This document shows positions 20,421-31,008 of a stretch of DNA of 64,000 nucleotides, piece by piece. The DNA comes from Pollutimonas bauzanensis. GTDB lineage: Bacteria; Pseudomonadota; Gammaproteobacteria; Burkholderiales; Burkholderiaceae_B. The stretch lies in contig NZ_FQXE01000011.1 in the NCBI RefSeq assembly GCF_900129885.1, positions 124,001 through 188,000 on the forward strand, written 5' to 3'. Numbering within the stretch: position 1 is the stretch's first letter; each line of letters opens with the position of its first letter. Under the pieces are notes generated by a model. The model ran no database searches. It was not told the origin of the DNA and saw only the letters and a list, made by a program, of their open reading frames with translations. A program made the translations under genes and the position numbers.

Positions 20421-20909
20421 ATGGAAGCTATTAAAGATTTCTTCGGCAGTTTGATGCTGTCCGAGATGTTGAAGGGCATGCGCCTGACGGGCAAGTACTT
20501 CTTCAAGCGCAAGGTCACTTTGCGCTATCCCCAGGAAAAGACGCCGGCGTCGCCGCGTTTCCGCGGCCTGCACGCCCTGCGCCGCTATCCCAATGGGGAA
20601 GAGCGCTGCATCGCTTGCAAGCTGTGCGAAGCGGTGTGCCCGGCGCTGGCCATCACCATAGAATCGGAAGAGCGCGACGACGGCACGCGCCGCACCACGC
20701 GCTATGACATCGACCTGGCCAAATGCATATTCTGCGGCTTCTGTGAGGAAAGCTGTCCGGTGGACTCCATCGTGGAAACGCATCTCTCCGAATACCATGG
20801 CGAGAAGCGCGGCGATCTGTACTACACCAAAGACATGCTGCTGGCGATCGGCGATCGCTACGAGCCTGAAATCGCACGACGTCGTTCCGAAGACGCCCCT
20901 TATCGTTGA
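20421..20909 (+). CDS. nuoI: NADH-quinone oxidoreductase subunit I
   Basis: Ferredoxin-like subunit with two [4Fe-4S] clusters (N6a, N6b): C63-x2-C66-x2-C69-x3-C73 and C102-x2-C105-x2-C108-x3-C112. 162 residues, standard for the betaproteobacterial form. Confidence 0.97.
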   Translation: MEAIKDFFGSLMLSEMLKGMRLTGKYFFKRKVTLRYPQEKTPASPRFRGLHALRRYPNGEERCIACKLCEAVCPALAITIESEERDDGTRRTTRYDIDLAKCIFCGFCEESCPVDSIVETHLSEYHGEKRGDLYYTKDMLLAIGDRYEPEIARRRSEDAPYR

Positions 20910-20927
20910 TGCCCGGACCCGACTCTT

Positions 20928-21557
20928 ATGATTTTTTCTACTGTCCTGTTTTATTTGCTGGCGCTGGTGCTGGTGGTGGCCGCGTTTCGCGTCATCACCG
21001 CGACCAGTCCCGTTACCGGTGTCCTGCACCTCATCCTGACCTTCTTTACCGCGTCCATGATCTGGATGCTGTTGGGCGCCGAATTCCTCGCGCTGCTGCT
21101 GGTGGTGGTCTATGTCGGCGCGGTCATGGTGCTGTTCCTGTTCGTGGTCATGATGCTGGACGTGCGGATGGAAACGCTGCGCTCCGGCCTCAAGACCTAT
21201 CTGCCCCTGGGCATCGTCATCGGCCTGGTCATGGTGCTGGAAATGGCCTTCGTGCTGGCCAGGACCTGGTTCGCCGCCGGGCCGCAGGCGCCGGTGGCCG
21301 ACAACTACGACAATACGCGAGCCCTGGGCGTGGCCATGTACACGGACTATGTGTTCGCTGTGCAGGTGGGCGGCGTGATCCTGCTGGTCGGCATGATTTC
21401 CGCCATCGCGCTGACTTTGCGCCGCCGCACGGACGTCAAGCGCAACCGTCCGTCCGACCAGATCAAGGTGCGCGCCCGGGACCGCGTGCGCATGGTAAGC
21501 ATTCCCTCGCAAACCGAGGCGCCCGATGCCCATCAAGCTCCAGGGGATAAAAAATGA
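20928..21557 (+). CDS. nuoJ: NADH-quinone oxidoreductase subunit J
   Basis: Membrane subunit with five predicted helices; 209 residues, including the conserved [17 protein letters not shown] helix with its pi-bulge region. The C-terminal tail is polar. It overlaps nuoK by 4 nt (ATGA). Confidence 0.96.
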   Translation: MIFSTVLFYLLALVLVVAAFRVITATSPVTGVLHLILTFFTASMIWMLLGAEFLALLLVVVYVGAVMVLFLFVVMMLDVRMETLRSGLKTYLPLGIVIGLVMVLEMAFVLARTWFAAGPQAPVADNYDNTRALGVAMYTDYVFAVQVGGVILLVGMISAIALTLRRRTDVKRNRPSDQIKVRARDRVRMVSIPSQTEAPDAHQAPGDKK

Positions 21558-21862
21558 CATTGACTCTTGCCCATTACCTGATACTTGGCGCGATCCTCTT
21601 CGCCATCGGGATCTTCGGGTTTTTTCTGAATCGCCGCAACCTGATCATCCTGTTGATGTCCATCGAGCTCATGCTGCTGGCGGTCAACATGAATTTCGTG
21701 GCGTTTTCAACCTGGTTCGGGGATACCGCCGGCCAGGTCTTCGTCTTTTTCATTCTTACGGTGGCCGCCGCTGAAGCCGCCATCGGCCTGGCGATTTTGG
21801 TGTTGCTGTTCCGCAACCTGAATACGATCAACGTTGAAGAACTTGACCAGCTCAAGGGTTGA
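21554..21862 (+). CDS. nuoK: NADH-quinone oxidoreductase subunit K
   Basis: Small three-helix MrpC-like membrane subunit, 102 residues, with the conserved acidic residues in [12 protein letters not shown] and [11 protein letters not shown] needed for proton transfer. Confidence 0.97.
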   Translation: MTLTLAHYLILGAILFAIGIFGFFLNRRNLIILLMSIELMLLAVNMNFVAFSTWFGDTAGQVFVFFILTVAAAEAAIGLAILVLLFRNLNTINVEELDQLKG

Positions 21863-21878
21863 TGGGATTGCACATACT

Positions 21879-23879
21879 ATGAATTCACCAAGTCTTTACC
21901 TACTGATCGCATTGGCCCCGCTAGCCGGCGCCATACTGGCCGGCCTTTTCGGCACGGGCTTCCTGGGCAATTTCGTCAGCCGCCGCGGGTCCCACCTGAT
22001 CACCATCCTGGGCGTGCTGATCTCCTTCATCGGCTCGGTCATCGTGCTTTTCCAGGTGCTCGACGGGCATACCTACGACGGGGCGCTTTATACCTGGAGC
22101 GTCATCGGCACGACCAAGCTGGAACTGGGTTTCCTGATCGACTCGCTGTCGGCCCTGATGATGGTGGTGGTCACTTCCGTGTCGCTGATGGTGCATATCT
22201 ACACCATAGGCTACATGGCCGACGATCCCGGCTATGAGCGCTTCTTTTCGTATATCTCGCTGTTCACCTTTTCCATGCTGATGCTGGTCATGTCCAACAA
22301 CATGGTTCAGCTGTTTTTCGGCTGGGAGGCGGTGGGGCTGGTGTCCTACCTGCTGATCGGCTTCTGGTATACGCGCCCCACGGCGATTTTCGCCAATATG
22401 AAGGCCTTCCTGGTCAACCGCGTGGGCGACTTTGGCTTCATCCTGGGCATAGGCCTGCTGTTCGCCTATACCGGCAGCATGCATTATGGCGACGTGTTCG
22501 CCCAGACCGGCAAGCTGGCCGGCATGGCTTTCCCCGGCACCGACTGGCAGTTGCTGACGGTGGCCTGCATATGCCTGTTCATTGGCGCCATGGGTAAATC
22601 GGCGCAAGTGCCTCTGCATACCTGGCTGCCCGACTCGATGGAAGGCCCCACGCCGATTTCCGCCCTCATCCATGCCGCGACCATGGTGACCGCCGGCATC
22701 TTCATGGTGGCGCGCTTTTCGCCCGTGTTCGAACAGTCCACGACGGCGCTCTCGGTAATGATAGTCATAGGCGCCATCGGCGCGCTGTTCCTGGGCATCC
22801 TGGGCATAGTCCAGACCGATATCAAACGCGTGATCGCCTACTCGACGCTGTCGCAGCTGGGCTATATGACGGTCGCCCTGGGCGCCTCGGCCTATTCGGC
22901 CGCCATCTTCCACCTGATGACGCACGCCTTCTTCAAGGCTTTGCTGTTCCTGGGCGCGGGCTCGGTGATCATCGGCATGCACCACGACCAGGACATCCGC
23001 AATATGGGCGGCCTGCGCAAGTACATGCCCATTACGTGGATCACCTTCCTGGTGGGCACGCTGGCCCTGGTGGGCACGCCGTTCTTCTCGGGCTTTTATT
23101 CCAAGGAACACATCATCGAGGCGGCGGGCGCGGCCAATGTCTGGGGCGCGGGCTTTGCCCACTACGCGACCCTGATCGGCGTCTTCGTCACGTCCCTGTA
23201 TTCCTTCCGGGTGTACTTCCTGGTCTTCCACGGCAAAGAGCGCTTCCACGCCGATGCGCATGCGGGCCACGCCCACGACGACCACGGCCATCACGGCGGC
23301 GCCCCGCATGAATCGCCCTGGGTGGTGACGCTGCCGCTGGTGCTGCTGGCCATCCCGTCGGTGATCGCCGGGGCCTGGTTCATCGACCCCTTGCTGTTTG
23401 GCGGCTTCTTCGATGGCGTGATTGCCGTTGCGCCGGCCCACCCCGCCATGGCCGAGCTCGCCCATCATTGGCACGACTGGCTCGCCTTCGCCTTGCACGG
23501 CTTCATGACGCTGCCTTTCTGGCTGATGATCGCCGGCCTGGTCGTGGCCTGGTACTGCTATCTGATCAATCCCAAAGTGCCCGCCGCCATACACGGCAAG
23601 CTCTCGGTCATCAATCGCATACTCGACAACAAGTACTATGCCGACTGGTTCAACGAACAGGTCATCGCGCGTTGCGTGCGCGGCCTGGGCCGCGGCTTCT
23701 GGCAGGCGGGTGACCGCGGCCTGATCGATGGCATCATGGTCAACGGCAGCGCCCGCGTGGTGGGCTGGGTGGCGGCTGTCAGCCGGCATCTGCAATCCGG
23801 CTACATCTATCACTACGCCTTTGCGATGATCATCGGAATCATGGCTCTATTAACCTTTTTTGTGGTGACGGTTCACTGA
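21879..23879 (+). CDS. nuoL: NADH-quinone oxidoreductase subunit L
   Basis: Distal antiporter-like proton-pumping subunit with the long lateral helix. 666 residues from the ATG at 21879 (MNSPSLYLLIALAPL). Core motifs include LFFGWEAVGLVSYLLIGFW and GKSAQVPLHTWLPDSMEGPTP. A His/Asp-rich cytoplasmic loop (about residues 460-480) is a local peculiarity. Its stop overlaps the nuoM ATG by one base. Confidence 0.96.
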   Translation: MNSPSLYLLIALAPLAGAILAGLFGTGFLGNFVSRRGSHLITILGVLISFIGSVIVLFQVLDGHTYDGALYTWSVIGTTKLELGFLIDSLSALMMVVVTSVSLMVHIYTIGYMADDPGYERFFSYISLFTFSMLMLVMSNNMVQLFFGWEAVGLVSYLLIGFWYTRPTAIFANMKAFLVNRVGDFGFILGIGLLFAYTGSMHYGDVFAQTGKLAGMAFPGTDWQLLTVACICLFIGAMGKSAQVPLHTWLPDSMEGPTPISALIHAATMVTAGIFMVARFSPVFEQSTTALSVMIVIGAIGALFLGILGIVQTDIKRVIAYSTLSQLGYMTVALGASAYSAAIFHLMTHAFFKALLFLGAGSVIIGMHHDQDIRNMGGLRKYMPITWITFLVGTLALVGTPFFSGFYSKEHIIEAAGAANVWGAGFAHYATLIGVFVTSLYSFRVYFLVFHGKERFHADAHAGHAHDDHGHHGGAPHESPWVVTLPLVLLAIPSVIAGAWFIDPLLFGGFFDGVIAVAPAHPAMAELAHHWHDWLAFALHGFMTLPFWLMIAGLVVAWYCYLINPKVPAAIHGKLSVINRILDNKYYADWFNEQVIARCVRGLGRGFWQAGDRGLIDGIMVNGSARVVGWVAAVSRHLQSGYIYHYAFAMIIGIMALLTFFVVTVH

Positions 23880-25378
23880 TGGCTAGCGATATGGCGTCTT
23901 CTACTCTTCCCTGGTTAACGCTGGCGATTTTCGTCCCGATCGTTGCCGGCCTGATCGTGCTGCTGCTGGGCCGCGACGACCGGCCGGGCCTCACGCGCGT
24001 GCTTGCCCTGGCGGGCTCGGTGGCGGGCTTTCTTGTCACCTTGCCGCTGTACAGTGGCTTCAACTCCGCCACGGCCGACATGCAGTTCGTCGAAAAGACG
24101 CCCTGGATCAAGACCTTCGCGGTCAACTACCATCTCGGCATCGACGGTATTTCGATCTGGTTCGTGCTGCTGACAGCCTTCATCACGGTGATCGTGGTGC
24201 TTGCCGGCTGGCGCGTCATCACCAGCCGCGTGGCGCAGTACATGGCGGCTTTCCTGATCCTGTCGGGCCTGATGGTCGGGGTGTTCGTGGCGCTGGACGG
24301 CATGCTGTTCTATGTGTTCTTCGAAGCCACGCTGATACCGATGTATTTGATCATAGGCGTATGGGGCGGCCCGAATCGCGTCTACGCCGCGTTCAAGTTC
24401 TTCCTGTACACGCTGATGGGCTCCCTGCTGACCCTGGTCGCCTTCATCTACCTGTGGCACGCATCGGGCGGCTCATTCGACATCCTCGCCTGGCACCAGC
24501 TCAAGCTGGACTATACGCCGCAGATCTTCATCTTCATCGCCTTGCTGGCCGCCTTCGCCGTCAAGGTGCCGATGTGGCCGGTGCATACCTGGCTGCCGGA
24601 CGCCCACGTGGAAGCGCCCACCGGCGGTTCCGTGGTGCTGGCCGCCATCATGCTCAAGCTCGGCGCCTACGGTTTTCTTCGGTTTTCGCTGCCTATCGCG
24701 CCCGATGCCTCGCACAGCCTGGCCGCCATGATGATAGCCTTGTCGCTGATCGCCGTGATCTACATCGGCCTGGTCGCCATTGTCCAGGACGACATGAAAA
24801 AGCTGGTGGCGTATTCGTCGGTCGCCCACATGGGCTTCGTGACGCTGGGCTTTTTCATCTTCAACACGGCCGGCCTGGAAGGCGCCATCGTGCAGATGAT
24901 TTCCCACGGTTTCGTTTCGGGCGCGATGTTCCTGTGCATAGGCGTCCTCTATGACCGCATGCATACCCGGCGCATCGACGACTACGGCGGCGTGGTCAAC
25001 GTGATGCCGCGCTTCGTCACCTTTTTCGTGCTGTTCTCCATGGCCAACAGCGGCTTGCCCGCCACCAGCGGTTTCGTGGGCGAGTTCACGGTGATCATGG
25101 GCGCCGTCCAATACAACTTCTGGATAGGCCTGCTGGCCGCGCTGGCATTGATCCTGGGCGCCTCGTATTCCTTGTGGATGCTCAAGCGCGTGGCGTTCGG
25201 CCCGGTCGCCAACGACAATGTGCGCGCCATGACCGATCTCAGCGGGCGCGAATTCCTCATCATGGGGCTCATGGCGATAGCGGTGCTGTACATGGGCATT
25301 TATCCCAAGCCGTTTACAGATGTCATGCACGTGTCGGTGGAAGCCTTGTTGCAGCACGTCTCTATCTCGAAACTGTAG
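23879..25378 (+). CDS. nuoM: NADH-quinone oxidoreductase subunit M
   Basis: Antiporter-like proton-pumping subunit, 499 residues, about 14 helices. Key motifs are YVFFEATLIPMYLIIGVWGG (essential Glu) and AVKVPMWPVHTWLPDAHVEAPT (essential Lys). Translationally coupled to nuoL. Confidence 0.96.
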   Translation: MASDMASSTLPWLTLAIFVPIVAGLIVLLLGRDDRPGLTRVLALAGSVAGFLVTLPLYSGFNSATADMQFVEKTPWIKTFAVNYHLGIDGISIWFVLLTAFITVIVVLAGWRVITSRVAQYMAAFLILSGLMVGVFVALDGMLFYVFFEATLIPMYLIIGVWGGPNRVYAAFKFFLYTLMGSLLTLVAFIYLWHASGGSFDILAWHQLKLDYTPQIFIFIALLAAFAVKVPMWPVHTWLPDAHVEAPTGGSVVLAAIMLKLGAYGFLRFSLPIAPDASHSLAAMMIALSLIAVIYIGLVAIVQDDMKKLVAYSSVAHMGFVTLGFFIFNTAGLEGAIVQMISHGFVSGAMFLCIGVLYDRMHTRRIDDYGGVVNVMPRFVTFFVLFSMANSGLPATSGFVGEFTVIMGAVQYNFWIGLLAALALILGASYSLWMLKRVAFGPVANDNVRAMTDLSGREFLIMGLMAIAVLYMGIYPKPFTDVMHVSVEALLQHVSISKL

Positions 25379-25390
25379 ACCAGAAATATT

Positions 25391-26875
25391 ATGCAAAATC
25401 CTTTTGACTTCGCCTTGGCCACGCCCGAGATTCTGCTTTTGATTCTGGCTGCGGCGACGCTGCTGATCGATGCCTTCAACAAAGCGGAATCGCGCCACGC
25501 GACTTTTACGGTCAGCATCATCACGCTGCTGATCCTGACGGCGGTGTCCCTGTGGCAATGGAAGGAAGGCGTGGAGGGCAGCTCCTTCGGCGGCCTGTAT
25601 GTGGTCGATACGCTGTCCCACTTCCTGAAGGTGCTTTCCTATCTGGCGGTCGGCGCCACCCTGATCTACGGGCGGGGCTACGCCGAAGAGCGCGACATGA
25701 TGAAGACCGGCGGCGAGATGTATTCGCTGACGCTGTTCGCCTTGCTGGGCCAGATGGTGATGATTTCCGCCGGCAGCATGCTGACGGTCTACCTGGGCGT
25801 CGAGCTGATGTCCTTCGCGCTCTACGCCCTGGTCGCGCTGCGCCGCGACGACGTCAAGGCGACCGAAGCGGCCATGAAGTATTTCGTGCTGGGCGCCCTG
25901 GCTTCCGGGGTGCTGCTGTACGGCATGTCGATGATATACGGCGCGACCGGCCAGCTCGACCTGAGCCAGATCGCGCAGGTCATAGGCAGCGGCAAGGCCG
26001 AGCGCCTGCCGCTGGTGTTCGGCGTGGTGTTCATCGTGGCCGGCCTGGCATTCAAGCTGGCGGCGGCTCCTTTCCATATGTGGACGCCCGATGTCTACCA
26101 GGGCGCGCCTACGGCGGTCACGCTGATCCTGGGCGCCGCGCCCAAGCTGGCGGCGTTCGCCATCACCCTGCGCCTGCTCATCGAAGGCCTGCACGGCATA
26201 GCCGTCGACTGGCAGCCCATGCTGCTGGTGCTGGCGGTGCTGTCGCTGGCGATAGGCAATATCGCCGCCATAGCGCAAACCAATTTCAAGCGCATGCTGG
26301 CCTACTCGACCATCTCGCACATGGGCTTCGTGTTCCTGGGCCTGCTCTCGGGCGTGGTGCAGGGCCAGCCCGGCGCCGCCGGCTCGGCCTACGGCGCCGC
26401 CTTGTTCTACATGGTCATCTATGTGCTGACGACGCTGGTCACCTTCGGGCTTATCCTCCTGCTCAGCCGCAAGGGTTTCGAGTGCGAGGAAATTTCCGAC
26501 CTCAAAGGCCTGAATCGCCGCAACCCCATCCTGGCGGGTCTTCTGCTGCTGGCCATGTTCTCGCTCACCGGCATTCCGCCCATGGCCGGTTTCTATGCCA
26601 AGCTGGCCGTATTGCAGGCTCTCGTGGGTTCCGGCCATGTCGCCATCGCCGTGGTCGCCGTGATGTTCTCGCTGATCGGCGCTTTCTATTATCTGCGCGT
26701 GGTCAAGATGGCTTATTTCGACGAGCCCGAGGGCGAGTCCATGCCGCTGGCCAACGGCATCGTCACCAGCGGGCTGATGTCCATAAACGGCCTGCTCATC
26801 ATCGCTCTCGGTATTCTGCCCGGCGGCCTGATGGCGCTGTGCGTCAGCGTCATCCAGGACTCGCTGAAGTTCTAG
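25391..26875 (+). CDS. nuoN: NADH-quinone oxidoreductase subunit N
   Basis: Third antiporter-like subunit, 494 residues, about 14 helices, with [15 protein letters not shown] and [21 protein letters not shown] motifs. Last complex I gene, 12 nt after nuoM. Confidence 0.97.
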   Translation: MQNPFDFALATPEILLLILAAATLLIDAFNKAESRHATFTVSIITLLILTAVSLWQWKEGVEGSSFGGLYVVDTLSHFLKVLSYLAVGATLIYGRGYAEERDMMKTGGEMYSLTLFALLGQMVMISAGSMLTVYLGVELMSFALYALVALRRDDVKATEAAMKYFVLGALASGVLLYGMSMIYGATGQLDLSQIAQVIGSGKAERLPLVFGVVFIVAGLAFKLAAAPFHMWTPDVYQGAPTAVTLILGAAPKLAAFAITLRLLIEGLHGIAVDWQPMLLVLAVLSLAIGNIAAIAQTNFKRMLAYSTISHMGFVFLGLLSGVVQGQPGAAGSAYGAALFYMVIYVLTTLVTFGLILLLSRKGFECEEISDLKGLNRRNPILAGLLLLAMFSLTGIPPMAGFYAKLAVLQALVGSGHVAIAVVAVMFSLIGAFYYLRVVKMAYFDEPEGESMPLANGIVTSGLMSINGLLIIALGILPGGLMALCVSVIQDSLKF

Positions 26876-26886
26876 CCTGGCCTTTG

Positions 26887-26942
26887 CTCCTGCGCCGCCC
26901 TCCTGCGCCGCCGGCGGGCCGCGCAGGAGGGCGGCGCAGGAG
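26887..26942 (+). repeat. Perfect 22-bp inverted repeat after nuoN
   Basis: Arms 26887-26908 and 26921-26942 are perfectly complementary around a 12-nt loop, 12 nt after the nuoN stop. The left side also contains a tandem 13-bp direct repeat CTCCTGCGCCGCC (26887-26899 and 26900-26912). No T tract follows, so it may modulate mRNA stability or terminate with Rho rather than act as an intrinsic terminator; DUF2818 lies beyond it. Confidence 0.85.
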
Positions 26943-27029
26943 AGCTGCGCTGATCCGGCCTGCCGATGGGCCAATGCAGGAAGCCCTGTACCCATTGTTT
27001 CTTGGCTCAGTCCATGCCTTAGGATGTAC

Positions 27030-27563
27030 ATGAATCAGTCATTTGCCGTCTGGCTTCTTATCGGGCTTTCCCTGGTAACGGCCAATCTTCCCTTTATCGC
27101 CGAACGGCCTTTCCTGGTCTTGCCGTGGACGCAAAAAGGCGAGGCCGCCGCGCCGGCATGGATGCAGTGGCTCTTTTCCCTGCTGTTCTTCTGCCTGCTG
27201 GCGGGCTGGGCCTATGGGGCCTACACACTGATAGGCGGCGCATTCGTGGTGGCGTCCGACCCTGGCTCGGTGGCCCTGTTCCTTGCCAAGATCGCCGGCG
27301 CCGCCCTGGTGGCGGCCTTGCTGCTGGCCTATCCGGGCTGGCGCAATCGCGCCCGCGCCGTGGAGAAGTCATTTTTCGCGCGGCTGCTGGAGCTCCTGGC
27401 TTTTTACGGACTGGTCGGGATTGCCGGCTTCGCCTTCGAAACCAATATGGGCAACAGCTTTGCGCAGACCTGGGAGTTCTACGCCGTCACCTTCAGTCTT
27501 TTTCTGGTGCTGGCTTATCCGGGCTTTGTGTACCGCTATCTGCTGCGCCGCCGAAAGCGCTGA
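27030..27563 (+). CDS. DUF2818 family membrane protein
   Basis: Predicted inner-membrane protein, 177 residues, four to five hydrophobic segments (about 5-24, 45-65, 80-100, 118-135, 150-168) and an Arg/Lys-rich C-terminus. DUF2818 genes typically follow nuoN in Burkholderiales, which suggests a complex I linked role, but none is established. The ATG at 27030 has TTAGGA 5 nt upstream; the ATG at 27024 overlaps that site. Its last 71 bp overlap the convergent mechanosensitive channel gene. Confidence 0.85.
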   Translation: MNQSFAVWLLIGLSLVTANLPFIAERPFLVLPWTQKGEAAAPAWMQWLFSLLFFCLLAGWAYGAYTLIGGAFVVASDPGSVALFLAKIAGAALVAALLLAYPGWRNRARAVEKSFFARLLELLAFYGLVGIAGFAFETNMGNSFAQTWEFYAVTFSLFLVLAYPGFVYRYLLRRRKR

Positions 27564-29997
27564 TGTCGGGCGCCGCGGTGTCGGCGCGGTCCTGCTCCTT
27601 GAGCACCATGGTGGGCGGATTGACCAGCGGCAGCCCGGCTTCGCGCAATTGCTTCAGTATCTCGAACAGCAAGGCGCTGCGCACCCGGTAGGCGGCGCGC
27701 GGCGAACCCACATAGCCCGTGGCGTTGAATACCAGGCCGGTGGCGTCTATGCCGTCCAGCATGACATCGGGCGCGGGCTCGTCCAGGACTTCGCCATTCT
27801 CCTGAAGCGCCGCCAGCATCAGGCCGTGCACTTTTTCGGCGTGGGTGTTCACCGGCAAGGCCAGCTTTATCTGCACTCTGCCCAGGGGATTGGCATGGGT
27901 CACATTGCGCACGACCTTGGTGATGAATTCGGAATTGGGAACGATCACGGTAGAGCGGTCGCCCATCTGGATTTCGGTGGCGCGCACATTGATGCGGCGG
28001 ATGTCGCCTTCGACGCCGCCCAGGGCCACCCAATCGCCGACTTTTACCGGCCGTTCAGCCAGCAGAATCAGGCCCGAGACGAAGTTCTGCACCACGGCCT
28101 GCAAGCCAAAGCCTATGCCGACAGATAAGGCGCTGGCGATCCACGCGACGCGTTCCAGGCTGATGCCGACGGCCGACAGCGCCAGCGATATGGCCACGAC
28201 ATAGCCTGCGTAGCCGAACAGGGTGGCGGCCGACAGGCGCATGCCGGGGTCCAGCCCGGTGGTGGGCAGGTACTGGTCGGCCAGCCAGTGCTGCAGCTGC
28301 CTGACGACCCCGAAGCCCAGCAGCAGTACCAGTATCGCCGTCAGGACCGCGGTGGGGCGGATCTGTACTTCGCCTATGGCGATGCCGGTATGCAGGTGGT
28401 CGAGCTGGCGCAGCCATTCCGCGGCGCCCCCGCCGAACGGGGACAGCAGCAGGGTCAGGGCGAACAGCACCACCAGCAGGCGCGCGACCCCCGACAGCAG
28501 GACGATGGCCTGGCTGCGGGCGCGCGACATCGGGCGAGCATTGCTTTCGTCCCCGCCATGGCGCTTGGCCGAGGCCAGCAGGCTGGCGCAAGCATCATCG
28601 ATCAGGCCGGTGATCAGATAGGTGGAACCCGCCACCAGCGCGAACCATACCAGCTGCTTGGCGATGAAGCTGCCCAGCGCGACGTAGCCCACCAGCAGGC
28701 TGGCGATGCTGAAGATCACCGCCAGCCACAGCGCGCCCAGCACGATGGCCAGCCAGATAGGCGTGGACGGCGCCGGCGCCTTCTGCGCATCGTCTGCTGC
28801 GGGGCGGCTGGCGCGGCGCACGCGCAGCATGGCCAGGACGATGATGATGCCCAGGGCCAGGGCCATGATGCAGTCCTGCGCCACGGTGGCGACCAGGCTG
28901 GCGTTGACCAGAATGGAGAGGCGCTGGGCTGCCCAGCCCAGCGAAATCACGATGGCCAGCGCCAGGGGAAACCAGCGCAGCCGCAATGCCAGTTGGTCGT
29001 CGATGCGCGGCAGCCGCCACGAAGGCCGGTCCGGCGCCAGCAAGGCTTTGCCCAGGCCCGCCACGAAGCCGCCGAAGCAGGCGATGCCGACCCACTGGTT
29101 CAGCAGGGACGCGAGGGAGCCCGACAAGGAGGCGCTCAGACCGATGCCCAGGCACAGGACCCCGGCGACCAGGCCGGGCGTGGCGGTGCCCAGCAGCACG
29201 AGCACCAGCGCGTGCAAGGACCGGCGCAATCGCCCCGGGGCGATGCGCGTGGTGCTCATCCGCATCAGAGCCCGGCCGGCCAGGGCGCGCAGGGTGAAGA
29301 TCAGGGCCACGCCCAGCAGCGCGCCGATATAGGCGACGAGGCCGGCGGCGCCCAGCGCCGCTTCCAGTTCCTCGCGCAGCGGCGCCAGGCGCCGCAAGTC
29401 CCGGGGCGATTCGTCCAGCAAGTCCTCCCAGAACGTGGCGGCCAGGATCGATGAGGTGCGTTCTCCCAGTTGCGCCTGGAATTGGGTGCGCCGCAGCTTC
29501 AGAAGCTGCTCGGCCGTCTGTCCTGCCTCGACGGCGATCAGCCTGGCCAGTTTTACCTGGGCGTCCAGTGTGCTGCTGTTCTTGGTCAGCTGCTTGCGCT
29601 GCACCGCCACGTCGGGGGCTTCGGGCGCGCCCTCGGCCGGGACGCCGAGTTCGGCCAGACGGGCATTGACGCTGGTCAGCTGGGGCCCGATGGCCGCCGC
29701 GACGGTCTCGGCCTGGGCTTGCGCGTCCAGGGCCGTGGTGCGCAGTTCGGCCAGCTGGGTATCGTCCAGCGCTTTGTCGGGCAAGGCGTCCAGCTTCTTT
29801 TGCACCGCATTGATCTGCGCGCGCGCGGCGTCCAGCACCTTGTCGGGCTCGATCTTCGTGTCCGCATCCGCCGCGTGGGCGCAGGCCAGCGTAAACCCGG
29901 CGAGGAGCAGAAGCGCGGCGAGGGCCAGCGCTTTATGCAATCGATGGAGGATGGTTTTGACTGGCGCGGGGCGGGTCGGACGGCGGGGCGGTAGCAT
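27493..29997 (-). CDS. MscS-type mechanosensitive channel with DUF3772 domain
   Basis: Large inner-membrane channel of 834 residues. A signal-like segment ends near residue 43, followed by a periplasmic, partly coiled-coil region (about 45-215, with the DUF3772 part). Then come many transmembrane helices (about 220-640) and the MscS pore/beta domain with GLQAVVQNFVSGLILLAERP and VGDWVALGGVEGDIRRI. It should act as an osmotic safety valve, as other long MscS relatives do. The C-terminal polar tail overlaps the convergent DUF2818 gene. The ATG at 29997 lacks a clear ribosome site, so the start is uncertain. Confidence 0.88.
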   Translation of the reverse strand: MLPPRRPTRPAPVKTILHRLHKALALAALLLLAGFTLACAHAADADTKIEPDKVLDAARAQINAVQKKLDALPDKALDDTQLAELRTTALDAQAQAETVAAAIGPQLTSVNARLAELGVPAEGAPEAPDVAVQRKQLTKNSSTLDAQVKLARLIAVEAGQTAEQLLKLRRTQFQAQLGERTSSILAATFWEDLLDESPRDLRRLAPLREELEAALGAAGLVAYIGALLGVALIFTLRALAGRALMRMSTTRIAPGRLRRSLHALVLVLLGTATPGLVAGVLCLGIGLSASLSGSLASLLNQWVGIACFGGFVAGLGKALLAPDRPSWRLPRIDDQLALRLRWFPLALAIVISLGWAAQRLSILVNASLVATVAQDCIMALALGIIIVLAMLRVRRASRPAADDAQKAPAPSTPIWLAIVLGALWLAVIFSIASLLVGYVALGSFIAKQLVWFALVAGSTYLITGLIDDACASLLASAKRHGGDESNARPMSRARSQAIVLLSGVARLLVVLFALTLLLSPFGGGAAEWLRQLDHLHTGIAIGEVQIRPTAVLTAILVLLLGFGVVRQLQHWLADQYLPTTGLDPGMRLSAATLFGYAGYVVAISLALSAVGISLERVAWIASALSVGIGFGLQAVVQNFVSGLILLAERPVKVGDWVALGGVEGDIRRINVRATEIQMGDRSTVIVPNSEFITKVVRNVTHANPLGRVQIKLALPVNTHAEKVHGLMLAALQENGEVLDEPAPDVMLDGIDATGLVFNATGYVGSPRAAYRVRSALLFEILKQLREAGLPLVNPPTMVLKEQDRADTAAPDISAFGGAADSGTQSPDKPAPEKD

Positions 29998-30156
29998 GAG
30001 GGGGCGTGGCGAAAGGACCCATCATAACGCCGAATCGGCGGGGAATCACGGCCGATACGTAAGCAGTTAAAATGGCCGGCAACATTTATATCGCCAGGGC
30101 GCGCGGCATGCCGCCGGCGCCTGTAACGGCTCTTCACCTTTTGATCGAATACCTTC

Positions 30157-31008
30157 ATGACCCACCTCATTCTGCAAGCCCCGAATCTTGTCGCCGCCCA
30201 TATTGAAAAGGTGGCCGCCATCGCGAGCGCGGGAGGGGTGCAGGAGCTTGGCGGCACGGCCGTGCGCCTGCTCGACGTGGACGGCGCCGAACGCGCCGCC
30301 GTCGAGGATTGCTGCGCCGAATTCGGCATGGACTACGCCTTCTTCGAACAGATCGCGCGCCTGCGCGATTGCAGGATACTGGCGATGGACATGGACTCGA
30401 CCCTGGTCAATATCGAATGCATAGACGAGATCGCCGATATGGCCGGACGCAAGGCCGAAGTGGCGGCCATCACCGAAGCGGCCATGCGCGGCGAAATCGC
30501 CGATTTCGCGGAAAGCCTGACGCGGCGCGTGGCCTTGCTGGAAGGCGTGCCGGTGAGCGCCCTGGAACAGGTATATGAGCAGCGCCTGCGGCTGAATCCC
30601 GGCGCCGAGCATTTGATCGCGGTGGCCAGGAAAACCGGCTTGAAAACCCTGCTGGTGTCGGGTGGCTTCACTTTCTTTACGCAGCGCCTGCAAGAGCGGC
30701 TGGGGCTGGACGCCAGCCACGCCAATTTGCTGGACGTGGACAATGGCAAGCTGACCGGGAAGGTGCTGGGCGATATCGTCGATGCGCAGGGCAAGGCCGA
30801 CCGCTTGCGGGAACTGGCCGAGCAACTGGGCGCCGGCGCCGAACAGATCATCGCCGTCGGCGATGGGGCCAACGATCTGAAAATGATGGCGCTGGCCCGC
30901 TATTCGGTGGCGTATCGCGCCAAGCCGGTGGTGCGCCGCCAGGCCAACTACGCCCTCGACGTCAGCCCGCTCGATGGCATCCTGAACTGGTTCCGCCTGA
31001 GCCACTGA
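30157..31008 (+). CDS. serB: Phosphoserine phosphatase
   Basis: Last step of serine biosynthesis: phosphoserine to serine. HAD-superfamily enzyme of 283 residues with an N-terminal regulatory-type region (1-70), the nucleophile motif D78-M-D80-S-T, the motif II SGGF and the motif III/IV lysine and VGDGANDLKM. Divergent from the mechanosensitive channel gene with a 159-bp shared promoter region. Confidence 0.95.
   Translation: MTHLILQAPNLVAAHIEKVAAIASAGGVQELGGTAVRLLDVDGAERAAVEDCCAEFGMDYAFFEQIARLRDCRILAMDMDSTLVNIECIDEIADMAGRKAEVAAITEAAMRGEIADFAESLTRRVALLEGVPVSALEQVYEQRLRLNPGAEHLIAVARKTGLKTLLVSGGFTFFTQRLQERLGLDASHANLLDVDNGKLTGKVLGDIVDAQGKADRLRELAEQLGAGAEQIIAVGDGANDLKMMALARYSVAYRAKPVVRRQANYALDVSPLDGILNWFRLSH

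Noticed and set aside
21921-23813. 630-codon minus-strand frame opposite nuoL
   Set aside because: His/Gln/Asp-rich shadow of a membrane protein gene; no start signal or family similarity.
24473-27031. 852-codon minus-strand frame opposite nuoM and nuoN
   Set aside because: Same type of shadow; the plus strand encodes conserved complex I subunits.
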